This document shows positions 34,204-46,383 of a stretch of DNA of 60,000 bases, piece by piece (within the stretch, counting starts at the first letter, position 1; every line of letters begins with the position of its first letter). Source of the DNA: Cryptomeria japonica (Eukaryota > Streptophyta > Pinopsida > Cupressales > Cupressaceae); contig NC_081410.1 in the NCBI RefSeq assembly GCF_030272615.1, positions 228,320,915 to 228,380,914 on the forward strand, given 5' to 3'. The notes under the pieces were generated by a model. That model was not told the origin of the DNA. It was given only the letters and a program-made list of their open reading frames with translations, and did not search any database. The position numbers and the translations under genes were made by a program.

Positions 34204-34369
34204 GAAATTATTTCTCTTTACTTTTTTCGATTTTTCAATGTTTTTTGTGTCACAAGGCGCCTGTTTGCCAGGTTTTCACCAAGTAACGATTTTTTTATTT
34301 TTATAATTTTTTTGTATTTTTGAAATTTTTGATTTTTTTGTATTTTTTGAATTAGGATATTCCGACGAG

Positions 34370-35759
34370 CTATGTGTAGAACCTGCGAAGGTGCATGCTG
34401 TTGATAGGATCCTCCAAAGGTTCACCTTCTGTAGTTGAGAGCTGATATGCCCCAGAGCCATATACTGCTGTGATGATGTAAGGACCAAGCCAGTTTGGTT
34501 CAAACTTGCCCTTCTTCTCTCTGTCTTGCTGATTTTTAGGATTTTCTCTGAGGACTAAGTCACCTACATCAAATGTGCGAGGCTTGACCTTGTGATTGTA
34601 GCTGCGACTCATTCGTTGTTGGTAAGCCTTGAGATGATTAAAAGCAGTTTGTCTTCGTTCATCCAGCAGTTCTAGTTCTTGTAAGCGAGAGACCCTGTAA
34701 TCTTCATCAGTAATGATATTTTGCAAAGAGACTCGTAAAGAGGGTAACTCGACCTCAATAGGCAAGATGGCTTCAGAACCATAGACTAGTGAATAGGGTG
34801 TAGCTCCTGTAGGTGTATGGACGCTTGTGCAATAGGCCCAAAGTGCAGGATTAAGTTGGATATGCCAATTACAACCAGCATCGTCGACTGTCTTCTTGAG
34901 GATTTTAAGGATTGTTTTATTAGACGCCTCAGCTTGGCCATTACCTTGGGGGTAATATGGTGTGGAGAAACGATGAGAAATATGGAAGCGGTCACAGAGT
35001 TCGCGAACATCCTGATTTTTGAAGGGACGCCCGTTATCAGTGATAATGGAAACAGGAATTCCGTATCGGCAAATGATATAGTTAAGGATGAATGTAGCAA
35101 TCTGTTTTCCCGTAACTTGTGTGAGAGGCACAGCTTCAATCCATTTTGTAAAATACTCTGTGGCAGTGATAATGAATTTATGACCATTGGAAGAAGGAGG
35201 GTGAATCTTGCCTATGAGATCGAGTCCCCACTGACAAAAGGGGCCAAGGAGATGCAAGTGGTTGTAGTTCTTGTGCTGGCGCATGTATGAGGTCTCCATG
35301 AATTTGACATTGCTTACATTTCTTGACAAACTGATATGAGTCTTTTTCCATATTGGGCCAGTAATATCCAGTCCTAATGAGTTTCTTGGCCAAGGTAGGA
35401 CCACTAGCATGTGGACCACATATCCCTTCATGCACTTCACGTAACGCAATCTGAGCTTCGTCGCTTTCTAGACATCTAAGAAGAGTGCCATCTAGACCTC
35501 GCCGGTATAGGATATCAGCTAAAATGACATATCGAGAGGATTGGCGAATGAAAGTACGACATTGGCTATTTGATAGATCAGTAGGTAAAGTATTGTCGCG
35601 TAGGTATGTGAAAATGGAACCATATAACTGGGATTCGGGACCGACAACACATATCATCTCAGTAGGCATTATCTCATATGAAGGGACTAAAAGGTTATCC
35701 ACCAAGAACTCATAGCGGGTCTCGTTTGGAGGTAAATCAATCAATGAAGCAATTGTAGC
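34370..35759 (-). pseudogene. integrase of element B (frameshifted)
   Basis: The zinc-binding N-terminus (VHEGICGPHASG to CKQCQIHGD) is in one frame. The catalytic core is in the next: GLDLIGKIH, ITDNGRPFKNQ and GNGQAEASNKT give the DD35E Asp, Asp and Glu. The C-terminal KPRTFDVGDLVLRENPKNQ ends at LRRFYT and a stop at 34370-34372. The break is one extra G in the run at 35239-35242 relative to copy C. Otherwise the integrase is open and close to functional. Confidence 0.9.
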
Positions 35760-36085
35760 CATGGCATCTGCGGTGCGATTCTGCTCTCTTGGTATCTGCT
35801 CAAAGTCTATCTTTGTAAAGTGTTGTTTCAAATCATCCACCATTTGTTTGATAATCACCAGTTGCTTGACAGATAACAAGTTGGGAATCTCCAAAAACAC
35901 GAAGTTCCTGGATCTTCCATTGAACTGCAATTCCTAATCCTATTGTTAATGCCTCATATTCTGCTATATTGTTAGTGCAAGGAAATGATAAGTGGTATGA
36001 TTTTGGTATAGAATCCCCTTGAGGAGTTATAAAGAGGATGCCAGCTCCTACCCCATGCTGTGTGTATGAGCCATCGAAGTACAGT
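35760..36085 (-). pseudogene. second (archaeal-type) RNase H of element B (deleted tail)
   Basis: LYFDGSYTQHGVGAGILF, NNIAEYEALTIGLGIAV and GDSQLVICQ are present. A 28 bp deletion relative to A near 35848, between CAAAC repeats, shifts the frame directly after GDYQT. The sequence resumes with KQMVDDLKQHF in another frame. Confidence 0.8.
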
Positions 36086-37482
36086 TGCCATGGCTTTGCA
36101 TGTGACACTGTTAAAATGGATTCATCTGGAAATTCTGAATTTAAAGGAACATCATCTATCATGGGAGCATCTGCTAATTGATCTGCGATGGCTTGTCCTT
36201 TTATTGCTTTTCTATCCACATACTCGATGTCGAATTCACTCAGTATCATTACCCATTTGGCCAGTCGCCCAGTAAGTGTTGCTTTATTTAGAAGGTATTT
36301 TAATGGATCAATTCTTGCAACCAACTTAGTCTTATGAGTAAGCATGTAATGTCATAATTTCTGTGAAGCAAAGACCACGGCAAGACATGTGTGCTCAATT
36401 GGTGTGTAGTTTAGCTCGTATCCCACCAATGTGCGACTGATATAGTATACTGCTTTTTCCTTGCCCCCAGCAATTTGTTGTGCTAAGAGTGCCCCTAGTG
36501 CTGTCGGAGTAGCTGATATGTATAGTAGCAGTGGTTGATCTGGAATTGGTGGCATCAGAACTGGTGGATTTAGGAGATAGTCTTTGAGCGTCTGGAAAGC
36601 CTGTTGACAGTTGTCATCCCATTTGAATTTGATGTTTTTATGTAGCAGGTGCTGAAAAGGATTACACTTATCCGCCAATTATGCTATGAATCTTCGTATG
36701 GACTGGAGTCTGCCTTGTAAGGATCGAAGTTGACTGATATTTCTTGGTGGTTGCATTTCCAAGATAGCTTTGACTTTTGCTAGATCCGCTTCAATTCCTC
36801 TTTTGGATACAATGAATCCTAGGAGTTTCCCGAAGGTTACTCCAAAGACACATTTCTTAGGGTTTAATCTAACTTTGTATTTTTCCAACCGATCAAAGGC
36901 AACTGAAAGTATGTCCAAGTGTGTATTTCTGTCTATTGATTTGACCAAGAGGTCGTCAACATAATCTTCCATAGTTACATACATGAGATCATGAAAGATA
37001 GTAGTCATGGCTCTTTGATATGTAGCACCTGCATTCTTTAACCCGAAAGGCATGACATTTCAGCAGAAAGTTCCCCACGGACAAGTGAATGATGTTTTGT
37101 GTTGATCCTCGGGTGCAATTCTTATCTGATTATAGCCAGAGAATCCATCCATTAATGATAGCATTTCATGACCTGCCGTGAGATCAACAATCAAGTCAAT
37201 GTTTGATAATGGGAAGTCATCCTTTGGACAAGCTTTGTTGATGTCTCTGAAATCTGTGCAAATTCTGATGCTGCGATCTGGTTTACTAACAGGTACCAAG
37301 TTAGAGATCCATTCCGAATAATCAATTGTGTGTATGAATCCGACATCCAATAACTTCTCCAGCTCTGCTTTGACTAGTAATGCCACTTGTGGATGCATTT
37401 TTCTTAATTTCTGTTTTACTGGTTTTGCCCCCGGTTTGACCGTCAGATGATGCATTACCAAATCCGGATCCAATCCAGGCAT
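36086..37482 (-). pseudogene. reverse transcriptase and RNase H of element B (stops)
   Basis: RT motifs GFIHTIDYSEWISNLVPV, IRICTDFRDINKACPKDDFPL, MDGFSGYNQIRIAPEDQH and MPFGLKNAGATYQRA are present, with an intact YVDD at 36952-36963. RNase H follows (FKWDDNCQQAF to LLTHKTKLVARID). Stops lie at 37060-37062 (TGA for Trp, the same codon lost in A), 36679-36681 (TAA) and 36352-36354 (TGA). No indel is seen in this part. Confidence 0.9.
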
Positions 37483-39679
37483 ATCAGCGTATGACCAGGC
37501 GAAGTTGATTTATCGCTTTTTGAAGAAACTTATGAATTTTGACCTTTCGGACTCTGTCAATGATTGAGCTAGGAATATGTTGTGCGGAACCTCTTCTGTA
37601 CAGATGTTTGTTTTGATAGTTTCTTCTACCAACATGGATGATTTTTCCTCACATGATGATGGGAGCATGTCGAGCCTTCCATCTTCAGGTGCCTCAGAGA
37701 GGTTTTCACCCTCAGATACGTCCTTTCTTTTTACTTTTTTGGAATCAGATAGCGCCACAGTGTGGTTTTCGCCATAAGACCCTTGATTTGTTCTTAATTT
37801 CACATTTTTGCGACTGCAAGGTCCAACACCCTCACCAAAATATGCCATGCTATTGAGTTCCATGGTGTATCCCGCTTTATGGTCTCCAGGGGGAAGATCA
37901 TCTCGTATGCCTAGATAATCAATAAAAGCTTCATCGTTTTGGAATGTATCCAACTGTGCAGGTCCTTCATTATCCCAGTCAATGAGTTGGTGATGAACAA
38001 GGGGAAGGCCGTTAATGTCTTCGAAGTTAGCGGGGCTAAGAGTGAAGATGTGGTTATATTTGGGTATGTCAAGGTAATTATCGAGGTCATCGATGGCACT
38101 CTCCTCATCAATCTCGATCGCGAACGAATCCAAATTATCATCACTAGTAGCGCATTCCGGAACAGGTGTTCTCATCCTATGTGATTTCAACCTAGAACCT
38201 TGAGACAAGGACTGTGTAGACTCCTCATGGGTTGTTTCTTGACCAACTCTGAACTTGTTATAAAACTCCTCCTCCTCTGTGGGTTCACCTGGCTCTCTGA
38301 ATGTCTTGGTGAGCTCATAGTCACTGGAGGATTTGTCTGAACCCCATTCCCATTCGTTGGAGTCTGTGGAATAGTGATCCTCTTGTTGAACTTTGGCAAT
38401 TTTGATTCATGATGCCTCTTCTGTCCTTTTAGTGTGGATCTTGGAAGTCAGAAAACCAAGTCCCTTCGAGCGTTCCCTTTTTACAGTCAATTCAGGTTGT
38501 AAGGGCTCCATAACGCCTTCTTTGCGTAACCCAAGAGGGCTTTTTCCATCATACCCAAATTTTTGTAGAATCTTGAAGCCTTTGCCATATTTCTCACAGG
38601 GTATATTGATCTAATCTTGTGTGTCATCTTCAATGTCTTTGTAGAGAATTTTGTATAAACCTTCCTCTTCCAGTTCACCCCATTTTGAAAGGTAGTAGGG
38701 TCCCATTTGAATACCATGATGGATATTTGCTTGTTAGGATGTGGCCTTCCATATTCTTTTGGAGAGCTCATGACTTGTCGTAAATACATGGTCTGATTTA
38801 AAGTGTATTCTCCCATGCCTTTGTCCTGAAATTTGCCTTTAAGTTCACCTTGTTTTGATGTCGAAGGTTTTAATGACTCAGGGTCAATGTATGTCGAAGA
38901 AGGAACAACTTCACGATTACTGGGAATGATGGTCTCAGTATGTGATCTCAAGTTATTGCAATATATGAACGGATTAGGATCGCCGTTAACTGTTACCTCG
39001 ACTCCATTGTGAGGAAACTTAATGCATTGGTGATATGTGGATGGGACTGCCCTCATTTCATGAATCCAAGGACGTCCTAGCAATATATTATAAGTGAGAT
39101 CTAAATCCAGGACTTGGCAAACCACATCCTTTGTAACTGGCCCAATTCTTAGAGGTAAGGTGACCGTGCCCTTGGAGGAGCGTTCTTCATCATCGTATGT
39201 CTTGATGGTGATTTGATTTTTTGAATTCACAGCTTTATCGGAATATCCCAATTGTTTAATGGTGCTCAATGTGCAGATATTTAGACCAACTCCTCCATCT
39301 ATCAGGACTCGCTTTATTCGATGTTTGTGTATGAAGGCTTCAATATGTAATGGTGCATTATGTGGCTGACTTACGGAGGCGTCATCGGCTTCTGTGAATG
39401 TAAGGGAATGTGGAATGGAAAGGTATCCCACCATGGCTTGAAACTGGTCCACGTTCAGATCAATAGGAATGGCGGTGTCTCTCAAGATTTTGTCAAGAAT
39501 AGCTTTATGAGCAGGGGATATGCGTAAGACCTCAAGGATGGAGATGAGTGCGGGTGTCTTCCCTAACTGTTCTACAAGGTCATACTCAGGTTTGGTAGAT
39601 GAAGAAGTGGTGTTTTTAGTCGAAGCACCTGGCAAAGTAATTTTACCTCGACGAGTTGTAACATGACATTCAGAAGTAG
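37483..39679 (-). pseudogene. protease and linker region of element B (stops and frameshift)
   Basis: The protease core carries the active-site-like LIDGGVGLNICTL near 39275-39320 and the LLGRPWIHEM motif near 39050-39090. The frame is lost by a one-base deletion near 38712 (KW where family comparison suggests a Lys-Met-Gly reading). In the restored frame, TAG 38611-38613 and TGA 38407-38409 follow. The linker up to RT is acidic (IEIDEESAIDDLDNYLD). TAA at 37510-37512 ends the segment just before RT. Confidence 0.82.
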
Positions 39680-41867
39680 GTTCGGAAGAAGATCCAACAC
39701 CTCTTAGGACAATCTTGGGTCGCTGAGGAGGATTCTCAGGGTTTTTGTTCTTGATGGTAATAGTAGAGATATGATTGTCCATCGAGATATGATTGATAGT
39801 TGAATCATAGTTGTAAGGTGCTCTAGTATAGTTGGCTTGATCATCTGTGACTTTAGCTTTTCCATTGTCGTGCTTTGGGAATGGTTCCTTAAACATCTCA
39901 TGTTCTTGATTGGATGAGTGTCCCTCAATCTCAATGTCACCTCTATCAATGAGATCTTGCACAATATTCTTTAGTCGATGACAATTACCTGTTTTATGAC
40001 CCTTGCTTTTATGAAATTCACAATACTCATCATCATTCCACCAATTTGGTTTGACCTTTGGTTCATATGGAGGAAAATTTGGAACTGTGATTACCTTGTT
40101 TGCTACTAGCTTCTTGAAGACTGACTCAAGTGGTTCTCCCAATGGGGTGTACTTCCTTCGTGATCTGGAAGTTGTTTGAGTATTCACTTGATTGTTTGTA
40201 GAACTTGATCCAGAAAAGATGAATTTGGGTCGCACTGTGTTGGCATCAACAACACCATCATTGACTGTGTTCTTGTTTTTATTCCAAAATCTTGGCTTGT
40301 CTTTTCCTTTAAAGTCATCTTTGTTTTCCTTGAATATCTTAATAATTCCTTGTTCAATTAGGACCTTCTCTGTTGCTAAGCCTTTTTCAATGACGTCCTT
40401 GAAAGTGGACAAACAAGCTTTCCTTAGATCATAGCCAATGTCTTTGTTAACATTTTGTGTGAACATCTCTACCATTTGTTTTTGTGGAATTTCACAAGAG
40501 CATCTGCTGGCTAGATTTCTCCATCTTTGTAAGAATGATGCAAAAGATTCTCCCTCTTTTTGCTTGGTGTTGCACAAAGTAGTGACTGATATGTCTGTCT
40601 CTATGTTGTAGGAGAAATGTTGAATAAATGCTTCTGCTAAGTCACCCCATGACTTAATACCAGGTGGAAGTTGGGAGAACCATTCCATAGCTTGATCGCG
40701 TAAGCTTTGTGGGAATAATCTCATCAAATATGTCTCTTCTGAAGCTACTTCAATGCAAGCTGTGAAAAACTGTCTTATGTGTGCCTTAGGATCCCCTTTT
40801 CCTCTATACTTGTCAAATTTAGGCGTCACAAAGTGTGTAGGAAATGGAGGCATTGGAATGCTCTTGTCGAATGGATAAGGACATATGTCTCTCATTGTGT
40901 AAGTTGGCTTTGGTGTATTTATGTCCTCCATTTTCTTTTGTAAGTCCCTGATTTATTGCTCCAAATTTCTCTTAGGTGGAGATCGACTTCTTGGACCATA
41001 TCCTATGTTTGAGGTACCCATTGGAGGAGGTACATGTTGCATATATGGATGATATTGATCATACATATGTTCATATGGAGGAGGTCTATAGTGATGTTGC
41101 GTATATGGACCACTTGGTATAGATTCATGTTGAGGAACACCATATCTTTTTTGTGCATGTATACCATACTCTACAGGCATGTCATGTTCTATTGTATTGC
41201 CCCCAAATTTGACATGAGGTTTCCTTGTGTCCAAATTTTCAGCATGCCTTGGAATATCCCATTGCTTTGGTGGTTGATCCTTAGCATTGATATGTGATTG
41301 AGCATATTTTTCTCCATAAGACTTCCATAATGGTCTGCGAAGGTGAGTATCATATGTTTGACCATGTGTATGTGGGACCTCTGGTTTTTGAAGCAAAGCT
41401 GATGGTGATTCAGGTACCATGTGTGGTCCTCTATTTCCTCCACTATTAGGTCTCCTTTGATGCATGTTGGAGTGAGGTTGTTGCAAAGGTCTATGTTCCA
41501 TTATTTGAGACATGTCAAAATCATGAGGTATCTTGGCTCCACTTTGTGCCATCATGTGTAAGAAGTATTGTCTATCCCTCCTCATTATTTCCTCAACCAA
41601 TCGATTGAAATGGGGATTCATAATGGATTCTTCCACATCTGCTGAATGTATTGATAAGTTGTCCAAATTGTCATTGTGTGTAGCATTGTTGTTTAGAGTG
41701 TCCATGTTCTCAACATTTGGAATGTTTCTATAAACATCCATGTCAAGTAATGTAGTGTGATCAGTATTGAAAAATAAGTCATTATCATACTCATAAGAAC
41801 TCATGTTTGCGGACTCTTGAGCTTCTTTAGTTTCTCTCCTAGATTTTTGAAGACGGGTTTCAACCAT
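39680..41867 (-). pseudogene. gag: gag region of element B (one stop)
   Basis: ATG at 41867 (MVETRLQKSRRETKE) is followed by a long, little-conserved His/Pro/Tyr-rich N-terminal region, then TAA at 40953-40955 where a Gln codon is likely. The frame then stays open through the capsid-like part (PYPFDKSIPMPPFPTHF, ETYLMRLFPQSLRD, FIQHFSYNIETDIS, FLQRWRNLASR) and the C-x2-H-x4-H-x4-C knuckle (CEFHKSKGHKTGNC near 39990-40030). The 20 or so bases around the stop read as continuous coding sequence. Confidence 0.88.
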
Positions 41868-42359
41868 GAACTAGGTATTAACCAAGATGTGTGAGACTAG
41901 ATGAAAATGGAAAAAGTATGGAAGACCAAGAGTTGGATGGAATGTAAATGAATCTGAAGTGTACTTGCAATGTCCAAGGTGTAAGACCAAGTATGTATGT
42001 AGTAGAGTAGGTGTGACTTCCAAAGAGAGGATAGTTTCTCTTGATGAGGTAAGCTGACCTTGACCCTAAGTAAAACCAAATGAGACCCAAAGGTAAGAAA
42101 CCTTGATGAGGGACCACTTAGCAAAGTGTTGTTGTATGTAGTGTGTTGACAAAGTATTATGTGGACAAGCAAGTGACCTTTTGACTCAAGTTTAGACAAG
42201 TATGAATGTAAAATGAGATGTGAAGCAATGATGGACTATGTGAGACCCAAGGACAGGTTGAATGCTAGATGAAACCTGAAGAAACAACCTAGGAAGCTCA
42301 AGTATTCCGAAACTGATTTCTTTTGTTTGTTGAACTGTGAAATTTTCTTGCAATTTTGA

Positions 42360-42640
42360 ACATAGACGTGACTGTATACTTCACGGACGCGGTTTCCGGA
42401 CACAAACGCTACTCTGTTTAACCTAGACGCGCTTCTGCAATTTTCTTGTTTATGTTTGCTGGACTGTAAAGATTTTTGCAATTCTGGACACAGACGCAAC
42501 TGTATACTGCACAGACACTGTTACCCAACACAAACGCTACTTTGTTTAACACAGATGCTGTTATAAACACAGACGCTATTCTGCCCTTCACAGATGCGCT
42601 TAGACAACACAGACGCGGTTAAAACAGACACAGACGCGTT
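42360..42640 (-). repeat. Decamer array in the leader of element B, gag-proximal
   Basis: On the + strand about ten units resembling CACAGACGCGGTT occur, so on the coding strand they read as ...CGCGTCTGTG. The array ends 490 bp upstream of gag. Spacing is about 18-30 bp. Confidence 0.8.
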
Positions 42641-43865
42641 TTTGTAAGTTTTGTGCAATTTTTTCAATCTGTGAAGTTGTTTTGTTGTGACCCAATCTAT
42701 CTGTTTGACTGATTTTCGTGACAAGAGGACACAGTGTTGATGAGGACTCAATGTTTGCAAGTGTTTAGACTCCAAAATGACTCCAAGAAAAGCGTGTTGT
42801 TTGATGTAAAATTGTTTTGCATACACTTGAAGACACAAAAGACACAATGTTTTGTTGTTTGGTCTTGATTGTTTGAATGTTTAACATAAGTCAAGCACAA
42901 TTCTTATGGCTGGCCAGGACAATAGTTGTTGATCCCACATGGGGTTTTACCCCCAAGGCTACGCTATTCAGAGCGGATACTTAGATGCTTGACCTCACTG
43001 GCTCCACCCTCGGCACTCACTTCTCGAGTCAGCCAAACATCAGTCCCCATGAAAACTCCCCATGGCGAACTTTGTATCTCTACTAAGAACCATATGTGTG
43101 TGGGCCGCTACCAGAGGTCCGACCTCCTGCCCCAACAACTAGAAGGATTTGGGCCTCTAAAACAAAATGGTGCTAGTAAGGGCATCCGCTCGTGTGGCCA
43201 TACATGCGGCACTTTCAGCTCTGTAAATACAGAAGGCTCCCAGCCGGTAGGGGTTACGCCCTACAAATGATCAAATAAATTTAATCAAACGGGTTTATGG
43301 GGAGACATAGTGTCGGTATGAACTAATCAGCACACGTTATCCATAGTTTTCACCATGAATACATTTGATTATAGTGGTTCGGATGAGGTGGGTTTTCCTC
43401 GCTACCACTTGGGTCGTCCTCTTCTCACTAGTAGTCCTAATGACCACACGGGAAGACAGGCCCTCTAAAGATTAAACAAAAAGAGCCTATTGCTCAAGAC
43501 ACAAAAGACAATGATTCAATTTTAGTGCACCAATGGAAGTGTTTGCTAGTCTATGAAAACAAGGCACACAATAAAAATTCAAAACCCTAGCCAAGAACCT
43601 GCAACAAAAGTTGTTAGTAGTTTGGGTTGTTTGACATAATCACCCCTTTCTGCAAACATACAAGTTAGGTACATTTTAAAAACCCAAAAAAAAACTTTGT
43701 GACATAGGGGCCTTCAACAAAACGTTTTGCTTCCAAGACAAGCTACACCAATTTAGTTAGCTAGATCTGAAAGTGTTAGTCCAAAAATAAACCAGATCTG
43801 AAACCCTAAGTACAAAATCCGAAAATTGAATCAATGAAAAACTTCAAAATTCCGAAACAGTAAAT

Positions 43866-44125
43866 ACACAGACGCTGTTACCCTCAACACAGACGCGTCT
43901 GTATAACACAGACGCGGTTCTGTGATTCACAGACGCGCCTAAAAATCACAGACGCTCCTTTCCGACACAGACGCGGGTGAATGCGACACAGACGCACTTC
44001 TGTAACACAGACGTGGATAGAAAAGACACAGACGCGCCTATCCCGGAATCTGCAAAACGAAATATTGACAAAACACAGACGCGGATAAAGTTGTCACAGA
44101 TGCGCCTGAAAATCAAAAACGCGAT
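43866..44125 (-). repeat. Decamer array in the leader of element B, LTR-proximal
   Basis: About twelve CACAGACGCG-like units (+ strand) occur, including a perfect 14 bp palindrome ACAGACGCGTCTGT at 43889-43902. This array starts about 110 bp from the PBS. Confidence 0.85.
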
Positions 44126-44235
44126 CCGAAAGTGCGCAAACACGAAAATACCAAAAAATGCTGCCAAAAATGTCCGATCTGCAACTTCAAAAATACAAGA
44201 TCTGCAACAAGGAGGTTAAATGCAAAGGGACAAGA

Positions 44236-44253
44236 GTCCCACCGGGCATGCCA
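44236..44253 (-). other. Primer binding site of element B
   Basis: Minus-strand TGGCATGCCCGGTGGGAC starts three bases after the LTR end. The + strand ends in CCA as a tRNA 3' end would. The primer tRNA was not identified. Confidence 0.7.
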
Positions 44254-44256
44254 AAA

Positions 44257-45021
44257 TGCATATGGTGAAAATGGATAACAATAATAACAATATTGAAAGG
44301 CTAAATGAATTCAACCACCAAACCCTAGCCTAACAATCAACAAAGATCCACCATAACATATGAAGATTACCTAAGACAATGCAAATCAAATGAAATCACA
44401 AAGATTATACCATCACATATCTAATAGGGTTTTGATCTCCATTCTTCCTATCTCCATTGATCTTGCTTGATATATTTGCTCTCAGATTTTATGTGCACAA
44501 GAGCTCAACAAAGAACGAAATGTGGTTGCAAGTAGGATCGTAGTGTAGTCAAGTCCTCCAAGTTGTCGATTAGGGTTATTAGAATGCCTGATTAGGGTTG
44601 ATAATGAAGGAAGCATCTCCTTATATAGAAGACACAATATGAAATGGAGGGATAAGGTTGAGAGGTGTAAAAAAGGAGGTCGGCTAGGATTAGAGGGTAG
44701 GTAAAAGAAATAATAAAATAATGAGAGGGGTAGGTAGTGTATGAATTAAGAGATGAATGACATGTGTCATGTGTAGAAAAAGCTAAAGAATTTATTAAAT
44801 AAATAAAGATTTATTTAATTAATAGAAGAAGTGGGATAATTAAATAAATAAGATATTTATTTAATAAATGTATTTATTTAAATGAGAAATAAGGCTAGAA
44901 GAGGATAAATGAATTAATTAAATAAATAAGGATTTATTTAATTAATAGAAGAATTAGGCTTAGATAATTAAATAAATAAAATATATATTTAATTAGACAT
45001 GACAATTTTTAGGTGTCTACA
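44257..45021 (-). repeat. 5' LTR of element B (765 bp)
   Basis: It is the same length as the left LTR. The seen differences include TGCATATGG/TGTATATGG at the end, CATAT/CATGT, GCCTG/GCTTG, AAGGTTG/AAGATTG, two in CTAAAGAATTT/CTAATGAATTA and one in AATATATATT/AATATTTATT. A TATATAAGG box lies at about 44619-44627. Confidence 0.95.
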
Positions 45022-45026
45022 GCAGG
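45022..45026. repeat. Target site duplication, right copy
   Basis: GCAGG, identical to 28741-28745. Confidence 0.92.
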
Positions 45027-46383
45027 TACCGTACATCAACTCCACCTAGTCTCACAGGTTTGAGCATGTCCTATCCCAATGGCAAGTTGTTGGAGATGGC
45101 ATGTGTTTTCTTCTCATACTCTATGCTTAGTAGGTCACCTTGTTAGTTGTGTTGTGGCGTAAGTTGGTGTCTAGTCTTGCGTTAGTGTTTCCTTTCGCCA
45201 GTTGTTTGTGTATGTGAGTGTATGGTTTATATTTATTTAATTAATGGGTTTATGTGATTTATTAATGTTTAATTAATTTATCCTATAGTTGATTAATGGA
45301 TATTTATTTGATTATTTTATTATTGATAATTATTTATTGTTGAGACATATATTTAATTTAATTGAGATTAACAACTAATTTATTTTGATTTAATTGATTT
45401 ATTGATTATCTATTTATTTAATTATTTAAATAATTATTGTTGAGATTGATTTATTTGATTTTATATAGTTGTGTTATTTATTTATTGTTGATTATTGATT
45501 CATTATTTAATTTGATATTTAATTATTAAACTATTGGTTATTAATCTATTTATAATTATATGTTGCATTAATATTGATTGTATAAACAAGGTATATTATA
45601 AAGTTTACCTACCCTTGCCTATGATTGGTTAATTTTGAATTGGTAGGTAAATAATACGAGTGAATAATATATCTCTCAAAATTATACCTAGTAGGTAAGA
45701 TATATTGTTCTTTAGAATTTTTTGATCTGTCAGTTTTGCCCTATAGTTTTTGAGTTAAATTTGTATTTAAATGACATTCTGGGATTCTTGTCGGTTAATC
45801 ATCCAACAAATTTTGGAATTGGTTTTCAGATTTGGATTGAGGATTAGCTTGAATATTTGGTTGCATGCAGCTTGCTCTTCCTCAGATTGCATCCTTTGTT
45901 TGGATTGCACTTGCAAGTCGGTTCTATTTATCCTTTGAAATTTTAATTTCCGGTAAAGCATGTCTTCTCTATGACTATGTGAAATGTGTTTGTCGGATGT
46001 TGTTTGAAATTGATTTGAGAAAATTGGATTGTATATGGAAGATTTAATTTGCATTGAAATGGAATTTGGGAAAGGGGGAGCATAGTTCTATTAATTTCAA
46101 ATTTGAGTAATTGCTTGCCAGAAGTGCCTTTCTCTATTATTTCTATGTGAATACTATGTTTTTGATGGAGCAAAAACAGGTTTTGAGGGGACCAAAAACC
46201 CCTTACATCAAAGAGTTAAAGATAAAGCTTTAGAGTATCATAAGAGAATCTAGGTCTAAGAAACAAAACTGGCTACAATCCAAAAGCAATACAACCCAAC
46301 AGCCACAGAAAGACCAGCAAAAGGGCAGTGAGATGCTGGCAAAAACAACAAACACGAACCACCTACTTAAAAATGTCGAAGGC
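45027..46383. other. Right flank of element B, AT-rich
   Basis: The sequence is dominated by TTATTTATTGATT-like words to about 45600, then mixed sequence. No gene was recognised. It continues the sequence split by B. Confidence 0.5.

Larger units (their letters stand above)
41868..44235 (-). other. Leader of element B between PBS and gag
   Basis: 2.4 kb with no conserved ORF. Besides two GC-rich decamer arrays it holds a more GC-rich segment (42910-43470) without recognised domains. The ORF1 found upstream of gag in A and C is not present. Confidence 0.6.
28746..45021 (-). mobile_element. Complete 16.3 kb Tat-type Ty3/Gypsy element B with antisense PMD gene
   Basis: Both LTRs are 765 bp and differ at about seven positions. 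GCAGG flanks both ends. On the minus strand the order is 5' LTR, PBS, 2.4 kb leader, gag, protease, RT, RNase H, second RNase H, integrase, 4.9 kb 3' block and 3' LTR. The 3' block contains an antisense plant-mobile-domain gene. Relative to A and C, the element lacks the Thr/Pro-rich linker and the leader ORF, and has unrelated LTRs, but shares the polypurine tract and the post-integrase motif. gag-pol carries seven in-frame stops and three indels, so it is defective despite its recent insertion. Confidence 0.95.

Noticed and set aside
34817-35290. 157-residue + strand frame inside the integrase of B
   Set aside because: It overlaps the well-supported integrase on the other strand and shows no domain.
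42926-43270. 114-residue + strand frame in the leader of B
   Set aside because: It lies in a GC-richer leader segment, has no recognisable domain and no conserved counterpart.
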